Below the pieces are notes generated by a model. That model worked only from the letters and a program-made list of their open reading frames with translations, made no database searches and was not told the origin of the DNA. Below are positions 9,342 to 17,644 of a DNA stretch of 64,000 nucleotides, piece by piece; positions within the stretch are counted from its first letter, which is position 1, and each line of letters opens with the position of its first letter. This DNA is from Poindextera sp035295705 (lineage in GTDB: Bacteria > Pseudomonadota > Alphaproteobacteria > Caulobacterales > Caulobacteraceae), in assembly GCA_035295705.1 (NCBI GenBank), contig DATGIN010000080.1, positions 1 to 64,000 on the forward strand, in the 5' to 3' direction. Made by a program: the position numbers and the translations under genes.

Positions 9342-10304
9342 CTACTGGGTTCTTGGCTGCATCACCAGGTAGTCGCCGCGCACCGGGTCGGTGGGAATGG
9401 CGGCCTGGTAGGAGCCCCAGGCGATCTTGTCCTCGACGTTGGTGATCGTCACCACCCCAAGATCCTGCATGTTCTCCTTCAAGACCTCGCCGGTCGCGGG
9501 GTCCGTGAGGCTCTCGCCGACGCGCTGCACGCTGAACCTGTCGCCGATGTTGACGCCGCCCTCGGCGCCGGCGTTCGCCCAGACGATGCCGGCCTCGTAT
9601 TTCACCACCTGCCCGCGCCACGGCATGGCGGCGAGGGTCTTGGCGATCTGCTCGACGGCGTCCTCGAGCGCGGCGTCGGTGGCTTTGCCCTGCGGCGTGT
9701 TGAAGAAGGTGTTCGGCCCTACGGCGACGCCGTTGGTCGTGGTCGTGAGCCCGATCGCGTTCGACTGGATCTTGTGCTTGACCTTGAAGGTGTTCACGAG
9801 CGCGCCGGTGCGCGTGTCGACCATCCGCAGGTCGATCTCGATGTCGCCGCTGGAGTGGCCGAGCGTCAGCGCCGTTGCGCCAGACCCCAGGCTGAGGCCG
9901 CTGCCTCGGTCGGCCGTCGACTGCGCCGTGACGGACCCCACGATCAGGAACTGCGCCGGCAGCATGTTGCCGGGCATGGGCGCCGAATTTCCCGCGGTCA
10001 CATGCGACTTCGCCAGGTCCATCTCGGTGACCATCGTTTGCGTGACGTCGCGTTCGACCACGCGGCAACAGCGGCTGGCGTTCAGGCGGGTGATGAGCGC
10101 CGCGGAGATCGGGCCGCCGGCGTTGGTGGCGCTGGGCGTGGCATAGGTGCCGATGAGGTCGATGGCGCCGACGGCGATGGTGTGTTTCGGACCCGGAATG
10201 AACGCCACGCGCTGGTCGACCGCCCACGCGAACGCCGGCGAGAGAGCGACAGCGCCGACCAGAGCAAGCGCGTGTCGGCGATGGACATTGAGTATGGTTT
10301 GCAT
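9342..10304 (-). CDS. CsgG/HfaB-like secreted protein
   Basis: After an N-terminal Sec signal (ALALVGAVALSPAFAWA) the 320-residue chain shows the CsgG-like pattern: an initial beta-strand with AVGAIDLIGTY, VVERDVTQTMVTEMDL, FLIVGSVT, VDTRTGALVNTFKVKHK and a C-terminal domain (GDRFSVQRVGE). CsgG and HfaB are outer-membrane lipoproteins that export or anchor surface adhesins. This protein has no lipobox cysteine after the signal, so it should be soluble in the periplasm or held differently. No curli or holdfast-anchor partner genes are nearby. The ATG at 10304 has AGGGGGAA upstream. It diverges from the penicillin-acylase gene. Confidence 0.7.
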   Translation of the reverse strand: MQTILNVHRRHALALVGAVALSPAFAWAVDQRVAFIPGPKHTIAVGAIDLIGTYATPSATNAGGPISAALITRLNASRCCRVVERDVTQTMVTEMDLAKSHVTAGNSAPMPGNMLPAQFLIVGSVTAQSTADRGSGLSLGSGATALTLGHSSGDIEIDLRMVDTRTGALVNTFKVKHKIQSNAIGLTTTTNGVAVGPNTFFNTPQGKATDAALEDAVEQIAKTLAAMPWRGQVVKYEAGIVWANAGAEGGVNIGDRFSVQRVGESLTDPATGEVLKENMQDLGVVTITNVEDKIAWGSYQAAIPTDPVRGDYLVMQPRTQ

Positions 10305-10531
10305 GGCGTTCCCCCTGAACATGCCGCTCCAGCCTTCGAGACGCGGCCGGACCAGTTGCCGAACTGCAAATGTACGTCCGAACGGTAACACCAGCTTCGC
10401 TGCCCGTCACCGCCCCGCTTGATCCTGCCCCGCCGGGGCGGCGCAGAGAATCCGCTCGACGGCGGACGGCGCGAGGGGTTGAGGTATTGGCGGCCGCCTC
10501 TGGCCCCCCCTCTGTCCCCGGAGCACTGTCA

Positions 10532-12862
10532 ATGGCCTCAAACCCGGCGTCGGCGGAACAACGGATCGCGAGCGCCCCAGGGCTCGACCAACCAGCAGAG
10601 ATCCTGGTCGACCAATGGGGCATTCCGCACATCTACGCCGAGACGGCGCACGACGCCTTCTTCAGCCAGGGCTGGAACGCGGCGCGCGACCGCCTCTGGC
10701 AGCTCGACCTGTGGCGCAAGCGCGGCCTTGGCCAGCTCGCCGAGAGCTTCGGGCCTGCTTACGTCGCCAGGGACCGAGCGGCGCGGCTCTTGCTCTACCG
10801 CGGCGACATCGACGCTGAATGGAGCGCGTATGGGCCAGACGCGAAGGCTTGGTCGCGCGCCTGGGTCGACGGCGTCAACGCCTATGTCTCTGCGGTTCTG
10901 AACGGCGAGGCGCCGCTGCCGACAGAGTTCAGGATCACGGACACACAACCTGGGCTGTGGTCGCTGGACGACATGGTGCGCATCCGGGCGCATGGCCTGA
11001 ACCGCAATGTGGAGGCGGAAGTCGTCCGCTCGCGAACCGTCGCCGCCGGCGGGGTGGAAGCGGATGCGCTCCGTCGCAAGCTCGATCCCGATCATTCGAT
11101 CCGGATCCCTGAGGGTCTCGACCCCGCCGACGTGCCCAAGGATGTGCTCGACGACTACTTCCTGATGACCAAGGAGATGGTCTTCGAACCGCAAACCGAC
11201 GGCGGCGTTTCCGCGCGCGTCGGCGACCAGGGATCGAACAACTGGACCATCTCCCCCCAGCGCACCGCGACCGGGCGGCCGATCCTGGCCAACGACCCGC
11301 ACCGGGTGCTGGTGGCGCCATCGATCCGCTACATCGTCCACCTGGACGCACCTAGTCTTCGGGTGATGGGCGCGGGCGAGCTGCACCTGCCGGGCGTCAC
11401 CATCGGCCATAACGAGCACATCGCGTTCGGCATCACCGTGTTCGTGGCCGATCAGGAGGACCTCTACGTCTACGAGCTGAACCCGCAGAACCCGCGCCAA
11501 TACCGCTATGGCGATGGCTGGGAGGACATGCGGATCGTGCGCGAGACGATCGCTGTGCGCGGCGGGGCCGCGCAGGAGGTCGAGCTTGCCTACACCCGCC
11601 ACGGGCCGGTGCTGAAGCTCGACGCCGCCAGACGCCGCGCGTTCGCGCTGCGCACGGTCTGGTCGACGCCCGGCACGTCCTCCTACCGCGGCGCGCTCCG
11701 CTATCAGACCGCGAGGGACTGGGCGGCGTTCAAGGAAGCGCTGACCCACTACGGCGCGGCGACGATGAACTTCGTCTACGCCGACGTGCAGGGGAACATC
11801 GGCTGGATCCCCGCCGGCTTCTTCCCGCGCCGCCACTGGGACGGACTGATGCCGGTGCCTGGCGACGGACGGTACGAGTGGGACGGCTTCCTTGGGCCCG
11901 ACGAGCTGCCGGCGGTGTTCAACCCCGCGCGCGGCTGGATCGCCACCGCCAACGAGATGAACCTGCCGCCAGGCTATCCGATGGAAGAGAAGAACATCGG
12001 CTACGAATGGGCGGACCCGGCGCGCTACGACCGTATCGCCGAGGTGCTCGACGCCAATGACCGCATCACTATCCCCGAGAACGAGGCGCTGCAGACCGAC
12101 GTGAAGAGCCTGACGGCGCTCGCCGTCGTCGGCTTGCTCGACGGCCTGAGCTCGACGGACCCCCAGGTGAGCCAAGCCATGGACACCCTGCGCGCCTGGG
12201 ACGGGTTCGAGACGACCGCGAGCGCGGCGGCGGCCATCGTCAACGTCTGGATGAACAAACACCTGGTCCCGGCGATCGCGCGCCGCGGCACGACGCCCGA
12301 GGCCGCCGCGATCATCGAAGAGGCGGTGACCCCGTCCCCCTATGCCATCCTCGGCTGGCTCAAACGCGGTCGCCTCGAGCGGGCGGTGCGCGACGAGATC
12401 CTGGTCGCGAGCCTGCGCAACGCGCTGAACGAGCTTGCTGAGCGACTCGGTCCGGACATGGAGACCTGGACCTGGGGCGCCCTGCACCACGCCCACTTCA
12501 TCCCGGCCGCCGCCGCGGCGTTCGCCAACCCAGCGCTGAGGGCGAAGATGAGCCACGGGCCGGCGCCGGTCCCCGGCTCGAGCCAGACGCCGGGGGCGTC
12601 CACCTACGCGATGACCGACTTCAGGGTCACCAATGGCGCCTCGATCCGCTTCGTCATCGATGTCGGCGAGTGGGACAACAGCCGCATCATCAACACGCCG
12701 GGCCAGTCGGGCGACCCGGAAAGCCCCCATTACAGCGATCTCTTCCCCTTGTGGGCCAAGGGCGAGTACGTCCCGATGCTCTGGTCGCGGGCGGCGGTGG
12801 AAGCGGCAACGCGCCAAGTGATCCGGCTCGAGCCGGCGCGTCAAACGGCGGCGGCGCAATGA
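10532..12862 (+). CDS. Penicillin acylase (Ntn-hydrolase) family protein
   Basis: The 776-residue protein has the family layout: an alpha-chain part starting WGIPHIYAET with FFSQGWNAARDRLWQLD, a linker, and a beta-chain opening at Ser235 in DQGSNNW, the expected autocatalytic cleavage and nucleophile site. These enzymes hydrolyse amide bonds of acylated substrates such as penicillins or acyl-homoserine lactones. The start chosen is ATG 10532. An upstream extension in frame has no signal peptide either, unusual for a family that is mostly periplasmic. The next gene begins in its stop codon (ATGA). Confidence 0.85.
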   Translation: MASNPASAEQRIASAPGLDQPAEILVDQWGIPHIYAETAHDAFFSQGWNAARDRLWQLDLWRKRGLGQLAESFGPAYVARDRAARLLLYRGDIDAEWSAYGPDAKAWSRAWVDGVNAYVSAVLNGEAPLPTEFRITDTQPGLWSLDDMVRIRAHGLNRNVEAEVVRSRTVAAGGVEADALRRKLDPDHSIRIPEGLDPADVPKDVLDDYFLMTKEMVFEPQTDGGVSARVGDQGSNNWTISPQRTATGRPILANDPHRVLVAPSIRYIVHLDAPSLRVMGAGELHLPGVTIGHNEHIAFGITVFVADQEDLYVYELNPQNPRQYRYGDGWEDMRIVRETIAVRGGAAQEVELAYTRHGPVLKLDAARRRAFALRTVWSTPGTSSYRGALRYQTARDWAAFKEALTHYGAATMNFVYADVQGNIGWIPAGFFPRRHWDGLMPVPGDGRYEWDGFLGPDELPAVFNPARGWIATANEMNLPPGYPMEEKNIGYEWADPARYDRIAEVLDANDRITIPENEALQTDVKSLTALAVVGLLDGLSSTDPQVSQAMDTLRAWDGFETTASAAAAIVNVWMNKHLVPAIARRGTTPEAAAIIEEAVTPSPYAILGWLKRGRLERAVRDEILVASLRNALNELAERLGPDMETWTWGALHHAHFIPAAAAAFANPALRAKMSHGPAPVPGSSQTPGASTYAMTDFRVTNGASIRFVIDVGEWDNSRIINTPGQSGDPESPHYSDLFPLWAKGEYVPMLWSRAAVEAATRQVIRLEPARQTAAAQ

Positions 12863-13269
12863 GCGGCGCGCCTTACACGGGTGGCTGCCTCTGCGGCGCG
12901 CTGCGTTTCGAGGCCGCTGGCGAGCCGGCGTTCCAGGGCTACTGCTGCTGCGCCGACTGCAAGAAGGCATCGGGGTCGGGCTTCATCCCGTTCATGGGCT
13001 TTCCGGCAAGCGCGTTGCGCTTCACCGGTCCGACCGCCCATGTGCGTTCGCCGTCGCTGCGCGGCGAAGCCGTCCGCAGCATCTGTCCCAACTGCGGAAG
13101 CCTTGTCTTCGGCGGAATCTGGGGCCAGGACGACGAGCATACGATCTATGCCGGCGCGCTCGACGATCCGTCGCGCTTCGAACCGACGATGGCGATCTTC
13201 CTGCGCGACAAGCCTGACTGGGTGATCCTGCCCGAAGGCCTCGCCCTGTTCGAGACCATGCCCGGCTGA
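12859..13269 (+). CDS. GFA/CENP-V domain zinc-binding protein
   Basis: A 136-residue protein with the GFA-fold cysteine pattern: CLCG near residue 10, CCCADC near 33-38, and CPNC near 75-80, enough for two zinc sites. The family was named for glutathione-dependent formaldehyde activation, although the role of most members is uncertain. The ATG overlaps the acylase stop codon (ATGA), so the two are coupled, and a methyltransferase gene follows after 7 bases. Confidence 0.85.
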   Translation: MSGAPYTGGCLCGALRFEAAGEPAFQGYCCCADCKKASGSGFIPFMGFPASALRFTGPTAHVRSPSLRGEAVRSICPNCGSLVFGGIWGQDDEHTIYAGALDDPSRFEPTMAIFLRDKPDWVILPEGLALFETMPG

Positions 13270-13276
13270 CAGCGCC

Positions 13277-14095
13277 GTGACAGAAGCGCCGAACCTCGCG
13301 CCGGACGCGTTTCGCGGCACTGCGGAGGCCTACCTGCGCGGCCGGCCTCCCTACCCGCGCGCCCTGCTGCAGCCGCTGGTCGCCGCCGCCGCGCCGACGC
13401 AGCCTTCCGCCCTGCTTGACCTGGCCTGCGGGCCGGGCCGCGTCGCGCTCGACCTCGCGGCCGAGTTCGATCGCGTGCTGGCCATCGACCTCGAGCTGGA
13501 GATGATCGAGGTCGGCCGGCGTGAGGCGGCCCGCCGCGGCGTGGACAACGTCCGGTGGTTCGTCGGGCGCGCGGAGGATGCAGAAGCGTCGGCCACGTCC
13601 TTCGACCTGATCACGGTCGGCGAAGCCTTCCACCGGCTGGACCAAGCCTTGATCGTGGCCAAAGCACGCGAATGGCTCAAGCCCGGCGGTTGCCTGGCGA
13701 CTCTCGGCGCCGATGGCGTCTTGGGCGGCGAGGCACCCTGGCAGCATGCGGCGGCGACGATCGCGCACCGCTGGATGCGGCGGGCGTTTCCGAACGGATG
13801 GGCTCAGGCCCGGTCGGGCGCGGCCACGCGGCCGGACGAGATCGAGCGCGTGTTCGAAGCAGCCGGCTTCGTTGACGTCGCCAGCCGTAGGGTCAGGGAA
13901 GAACAGGTCTGGACGGTGGACGCCGTCGTCAGCCACTTCCGGTCGATGTCCGTCTGCTCCGATCGAGCGCTCGGGGACGACGCCGCGGCGTTCGAAGGCG
14001 AGCTTAGGAGCGTGCTGACGCCGCTGGCGGGCGGTGGCGAGCTCCGCGAGGAGGCTCGCTTCGGCTTTACGATCGGGCGCAGGCCGCCCGAATAG
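13277..14095 (+). CDS. Class I SAM-dependent methyltransferase
   Basis: The 272-residue chain begins FRGTAEAYLRGRPPYP, typical of UbiE/COQ5-like small-molecule methyltransferases. It contains motif I LLDLACGPGRVALDLA, an acidic motif II in VLAIDLELEMIEVGRR, and the post-motif region SFDLITVGEAFHRLD. The start is a GTG at 13277, seven bases after the GFA gene, consistent with one transcript from 10532. The substrate is unknown. Confidence 0.85.
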   Translation: MTEAPNLAPDAFRGTAEAYLRGRPPYPRALLQPLVAAAAPTQPSALLDLACGPGRVALDLAAEFDRVLAIDLELEMIEVGRREAARRGVDNVRWFVGRAEDAEASATSFDLITVGEAFHRLDQALIVAKAREWLKPGGCLATLGADGVLGGEAPWQHAAATIAHRWMRRAFPNGWAQARSGAATRPDEIERVFEAAGFVDVASRRVREEQVWTVDAVVSHFRSMSVCSDRALGDDAAAFEGELRSVLTPLAGGGELREEARFGFTIGRRPPE

Positions 14096-14112
14096 CCCTG
14101 GCCACCCTGCAA

Positions 14113-15654
14113 CTACGGCGTCGCGGTGTTCCCCTTGCTCTGTTTGGCGTGCCTCGCCGCGATCTCGGCCTGGATCTGCGCCTGTCGCTGCGCGGCGGCC
14201 TGCGTCTGAGCCGCCTGTGCCTGCGCCTGCTGTTGTCCTTGGATCTGAGCCTTGATCTGGGCTTGCTTCTGCAGCGCCGCCTGAGCCTGGGCGGCCTGGA
14301 TCTGCGCCTGGTGCTGCGCCGCTAACTGCGCCTGATGCTGCGCCGCAGCCTGCGCTTGCGCGGCCTGGATCTGGGCTTGCACTTGCGCCTGCCGCTGGGC
14401 CGCGGCCTGCGCCTGCGCGGCGTGGAGTTGCGCCTCGTGCTGGGCGGCTGCCTGCGCCTGCGCCGCCTTCATCTCAGCCGCGCGCTGCGCCTGCAGTTGC
14501 GCTTGCAGTTGGCCCTGGCGCTGGGCCGCGGCTTGCGCCTGCGCCGCCTGTATCTGCGCTTGATGCTGCGCCAGGATTTGCGCCTGGATCTGCGTCTGTC
14601 GCTGAGCGGCCGCCTGCGCCTGGGCGGCCGCCTGTTGCGCGGCGACCTGATTGGTCGCAGAGCCGTTCGCAAATCCGGGCTGGGCCGATTGCGCGATGGA
14701 CTGGCGCTCGGCGGGGCGGAGCGGCGGTGGCCCGCGGACGCCGGCAGGTCCGCCGTGGCCTTGCGCCTGCTGCTGGCCGACCGCCAAAGCCAGCGTCTGC
14801 GCGGCGCGCGCGGCCTGCCACTCGGCTGCCGCCTGCTGCTGGTCGTTGTTCCCCTGATCGTAGCGGGCAGCCTCGGCCTCACGGCGATAGCGTTCGTCGG
14901 CCCAGCGGGAGTCCTCCTGCGCGGCGTGCGCCTGGTGGTAGTCGCGCCAGCCGAAGTTGGCCGCCTGCGCTTGGCTCCACTGCCGGTCATCGGCGTCGAG
15001 GCCGCGCCGTCGTTCGCTCCAGTTCGCCTCGCCAACCCCTTCATGGCGGCTGTGGCGTCCTGCGTCGAACACGTCGCGGCCGCGAGCGATAAACCGACCC
15101 GCACGATCCGCGTAGCGATGCATCTCGCCGCGCGGCAACGGTCGCCCGTCTCGGCCGTAGACCACCACAAGCGTTCCGCCGTCGAACCCGTAACTGTAGT
15201 CGCCGTCGCGAACCAAGTAGGGCGTGTCCTGGCCGGGCTCGTAGTAGAAGTAACGTTCGCCGCCGCCGCTCAGCGGCTCGGCGATGCGCATGGAGCCGTC
15301 GTCTCCCCGCCAGACCCACGGCCTCTCGCCGCCCGCGTAGTCGAACGCGTAGTCGGGTGGCGCATCGCCGAAGCCCTCGTTCGCCGCGTGGGCGGCATCG
15401 GCGTAGGCGTAGTCATCCGCCGCATCGGCCGGCGGGCCAACCGGCGCCGCGGGCGCCGGGGGCAGCGCGTCGGCCTCCGGCGCAGGCACAGTCGGCGCCG
15501 ACGTCGTCGCGAGCGGCAGTGCAGCCAGGGGCGGCGGCGCGGAGGACACCGCCTGCGGCGCCGGTCTGTTGCAGCTCGCCAACGCAAGCGCGCTGGCCGC
15601 CGCCACCAGAACCGGCCGCAACAGCGGCGGCGTGGCGAGGTGTTGCCGCCGCAT
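14113..15654 (-). CDS. Lipoprotein with long Ala/Gln-rich repeat tail
   Basis: The 513-residue product has an N-terminal lipoprotein signal (ALALASC lipobox), a Pro/Ala-rich linker, and a Tyr/Gly-rich domain (RYFYYEPGQDTPYLVRDG, YSYGFDG, LVVVYGRDGRPL). After that comes a charged His/Arg/Asp segment and about 170 C-terminal residues built from repeats such as AQAQAAAQ-R/H-QAQ. The tail should form a long alpha helix, possibly coiled-coil, reaching through the periplasm. The start is ATG 15654 with aagggag 13-19 bases upstream. It diverges from the TPR-like gene. The tail resembles TolA-type spacer helices in composition only; no TolA domain is seen. Confidence 0.75.
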   Translation of the reverse strand: MRRQHLATPPLLRPVLVAAASALALASCNRPAPQAVSSAPPPLAALPLATTSAPTVPAPEADALPPAPAAPVGPPADAADDYAYADAAHAANEGFGDAPPDYAFDYAGGERPWVWRGDDGSMRIAEPLSGGGERYFYYEPGQDTPYLVRDGDYSYGFDGGTLVVVYGRDGRPLPRGEMHRYADRAGRFIARGRDVFDAGRHSRHEGVGEANWSERRRGLDADDRQWSQAQAANFGWRDYHQAHAAQEDSRWADERYRREAEAARYDQGNNDQQQAAAEWQAARAAQTLALAVGQQQAQGHGGPAGVRGPPPLRPAERQSIAQSAQPGFANGSATNQVAAQQAAAQAQAAAQRQTQIQAQILAQHQAQIQAAQAQAAAQRQGQLQAQLQAQRAAEMKAAQAQAAAQHEAQLHAAQAQAAAQRQAQVQAQIQAAQAQAAAQHQAQLAAQHQAQIQAAQAQAALQKQAQIKAQIQGQQQAQAQAAQTQAAAQRQAQIQAEIAARHAKQSKGNTATP

Positions 15655-15852
15655 CGATCCGCACTCCCTTCGCGTCTTACGAACCTGAATTCGTGACACA
15701 CGCGAAATGAACGCTGACGGAACGACCGGGCGCTGCATTTGTTCAGTCGGCGCGGCCGCGAGGAACCGGCCGGATTCCTCCGGCAACGTCGCCGCGCGCC
15801 CTTCCTCCTGAAGCAACAATCGGCTTTGCACGCGCCCGTCGCGCCGGTCAGT

Positions 15853-16788
15853 ATGGGCGCGATCAAGACGGGTCCTTCGATGCTCGATACGTTGCTTAGC
15901 GAGGGTTTCGCTTATCACGCGACAGAAAGCGCGCGTCTTGCCGGCGAGCTGGAGGCGGCCGCCGACGAAGCGCGAGGGCGGCCCGACTCCTGGGTGCAGT
16001 TCCTGCGCTTCTCAACCCACACGATCGGCGAACACTTGAGCGACTGGCCGCGCGCCCGCCGGCTCGCCGAGCGGGTGCTGGCGGGACAGGCGCCGACCCC
16101 GGTCACCGCCAAGGCCTGGGCGCATCTGTCTACTGCGCGTCTGATGTCGGGCGACGGCGCGGGCGCGGCCGCCGCTGAGGGGACCTTCCTTGCCGCGGCC
16201 GGTGGCGACTTCCGCGGCTCGCTGCTCGAAGCGCGGTTCATGCTGGCCGCAGCCCTGGTCGGCAGCGGCCGACCCGACGATGGCGCGGCCGTCTACGGAT
16301 CGGCGCTAACCCTGGCGGAGGGCTTGGGCGAAGCTGCGCCGGCGCGCGCGATCGCCGTCGCCAGCAATAACCTCGCCTCCGACCTGCTGGAGCGGGCTGA
16401 CCGCAGCGCTGACGAGTCGGCGCTCATGCGTCGCGCGGCGGAAGCCGCCCACGTCTATTGGCTGAAGTGCGGCGATTGGACGAACGACGAGCGCGCACTT
16501 TACTTGAAGGCGATGGTCGCGAATGTCCTCGGCGACCCGAACACCGCGCTGGCCCACGCCGATCGGGCGCTTGCGATCATCGCTGAGAATGGCGGCGAGC
16601 CGGTCGACGAGACGTTCCTCAAGCTGACCCGCGCCCATGCCCTGAGCCTGCTCGGCGAGGGCGCCGAGAGCGACCGCGCTCTTGCGCAAGCCGACTCTCA
16701 AGCGGCGGCTTGGGACGACGAGAGCCTGCGCAACTGGTACGCCGCCGAACGGCTGAGGGTGATGGGAGAGGCGGCGAGCGTCGCCTAG
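15853..16788 (+). CDS. TPR-like helical-repeat protein, function unknown
   Basis: A 311-residue (or 302 if the ATG at 15880 is used) soluble all-alpha protein. Several segments have the spacing and small/aromatic pattern of tetratricopeptide repeats (for example AKAWAHLSTARLMSGDGAGA, MVANVLGDPNTALAHADRAL and TRAHALSLLGEGAESD). No enzymatic motif is present. Neither possible start has a clear ribosome binding site. A protein-protein interaction role is inferred from the fold alone. It is followed after about 60 bases by a crotonase gene. Confidence 0.6.
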   Translation: MGAIKTGPSMLDTLLSEGFAYHATESARLAGELEAAADEARGRPDSWVQFLRFSTHTIGEHLSDWPRARRLAERVLAGQAPTPVTAKAWAHLSTARLMSGDGAGAAAAEGTFLAAAGGDFRGSLLEARFMLAAALVGSGRPDDGAAVYGSALTLAEGLGEAAPARAIAVASNNLASDLLERADRSADESALMRRAAEAAHVYWLKCGDWTNDERALYLKAMVANVLGDPNTALAHADRALAIIAENGGEPVDETFLKLTRAHALSLLGEGAESDRALAQADSQAAAWDDESLRNWYAAERLRVMGEAASVA

Positions 16789-16849
16789 CGTCGGCGGTCG
16801 GCTTCAGCTTTGATGGCGCGGCTACGCTCGCGCCCCAAGGGAACCGCCA

Positions 16850-17638
16850 ATGACCGCGCACCACATCAAGTTCGAGGTGAACGACGAGGGAATCGGGCTG
16901 ATCACCATCGATCGGCCGGAGAAGCGCAACGCCATGACCTACGCCATGCTGAACGCCTTCATCGGCGCGGTCGGCGAGGCGGGGAAGGATGAGCGGGTCC
17001 GCGTGCTGATCATCACCGGCTCTGGCGGCGCGTTCTGCGCCGGAACCGATCTCGCCGACCTGGCCACCGTGCCGGGCGAGAGCCGCGGCGTCAGGGGCCA
17101 AGCGCAGGAACGCGGCCGCTGGTGGCCGATCACCGCCTGCCCGAAGCCGGTGATCGGCGCGATCGACGGCTCGGCGGTTGGCATGGGCGCCGAGTTCACC
17201 AGCCAGTGCGACGTGCGCATCGCATCCGACCGCGCCCGCTTCGCCTGGAATTTCGCCCACCGCGGGCTGGTCCCGGACACCGGCGCCGGGTCTTGGCTGC
17301 TGCCGCGGCTGATCGGCCCCTCGCGAGCCTTGCGGCTGCTCTATTCGGGCGATTTCCTGAGCGCCGCGGAGGCCAAGGACATCGGCTACGTCGCCGAACT
17401 CGTCGCCCCCGAGGCTTTGATGGACGCGGCCTACGCAGAGGCGCGGCGCTACCTGAACTCGTCGCCCTTCTCCATCCGCCATATCAAGGACCTTGTCTGG
17501 CGCGGGCTGGAGCGAGACGTCGGCGAACACATGACCGCGCACGTCGAGGCGTTGCAGGCGGCGTTCAAATCGGAAGACCACAAAGAAGGCGTCGCCTCCT
17601 TCCTGGAGCGAAGGCCGGCCAAGTTCGTGGGGCGCTAG
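16850..17638 (+). CDS. Enoyl-CoA hydratase/isomerase family protein
   Basis: A standard-length crotonase (262 residues) with RPEKRNAMTYAML, the oxyanion-hole segment GGAFCAGTDLADL, DGSAVGMGAEF and RGLVPDTGAGSWLLPRLIG, followed by the full C-terminal helical region ending in FLERRPAKF. The position usually occupied by a catalytic Glu (PE.xLG) reads differently here (HRGLVPDTGAG), so isomerase or another crotonase chemistry is as likely as hydration. It sits six bases before the beta-lactamase-family gene, suggesting co-transcription. Confidence 0.88.
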   Translation: MTAHHIKFEVNDEGIGLITIDRPEKRNAMTYAMLNAFIGAVGEAGKDERVRVLIITGSGGAFCAGTDLADLATVPGESRGVRGQAQERGRWWPITACPKPVIGAIDGSAVGMGAEFTSQCDVRIASDRARFAWNFAHRGLVPDTGAGSWLLPRLIGPSRALRLLYSGDFLSAAEAKDIGYVAELVAPEALMDAAYAEARRYLNSSPFSIRHIKDLVWRGLERDVGEHMTAHVEALQAAFKSEDHKEGVASFLERRPAKFVGR

Positions 17639-17644
17639 ACCGAG

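Noticed and set aside
14150..14650. Tandem short repeats resembling a minisatellite or CRISPR-like array
   Set aside because: The repeats are in frame with the lipoprotein gene, encode Ala/Gln repeats, and have no constant spacers or direct-repeat units of CRISPR size.
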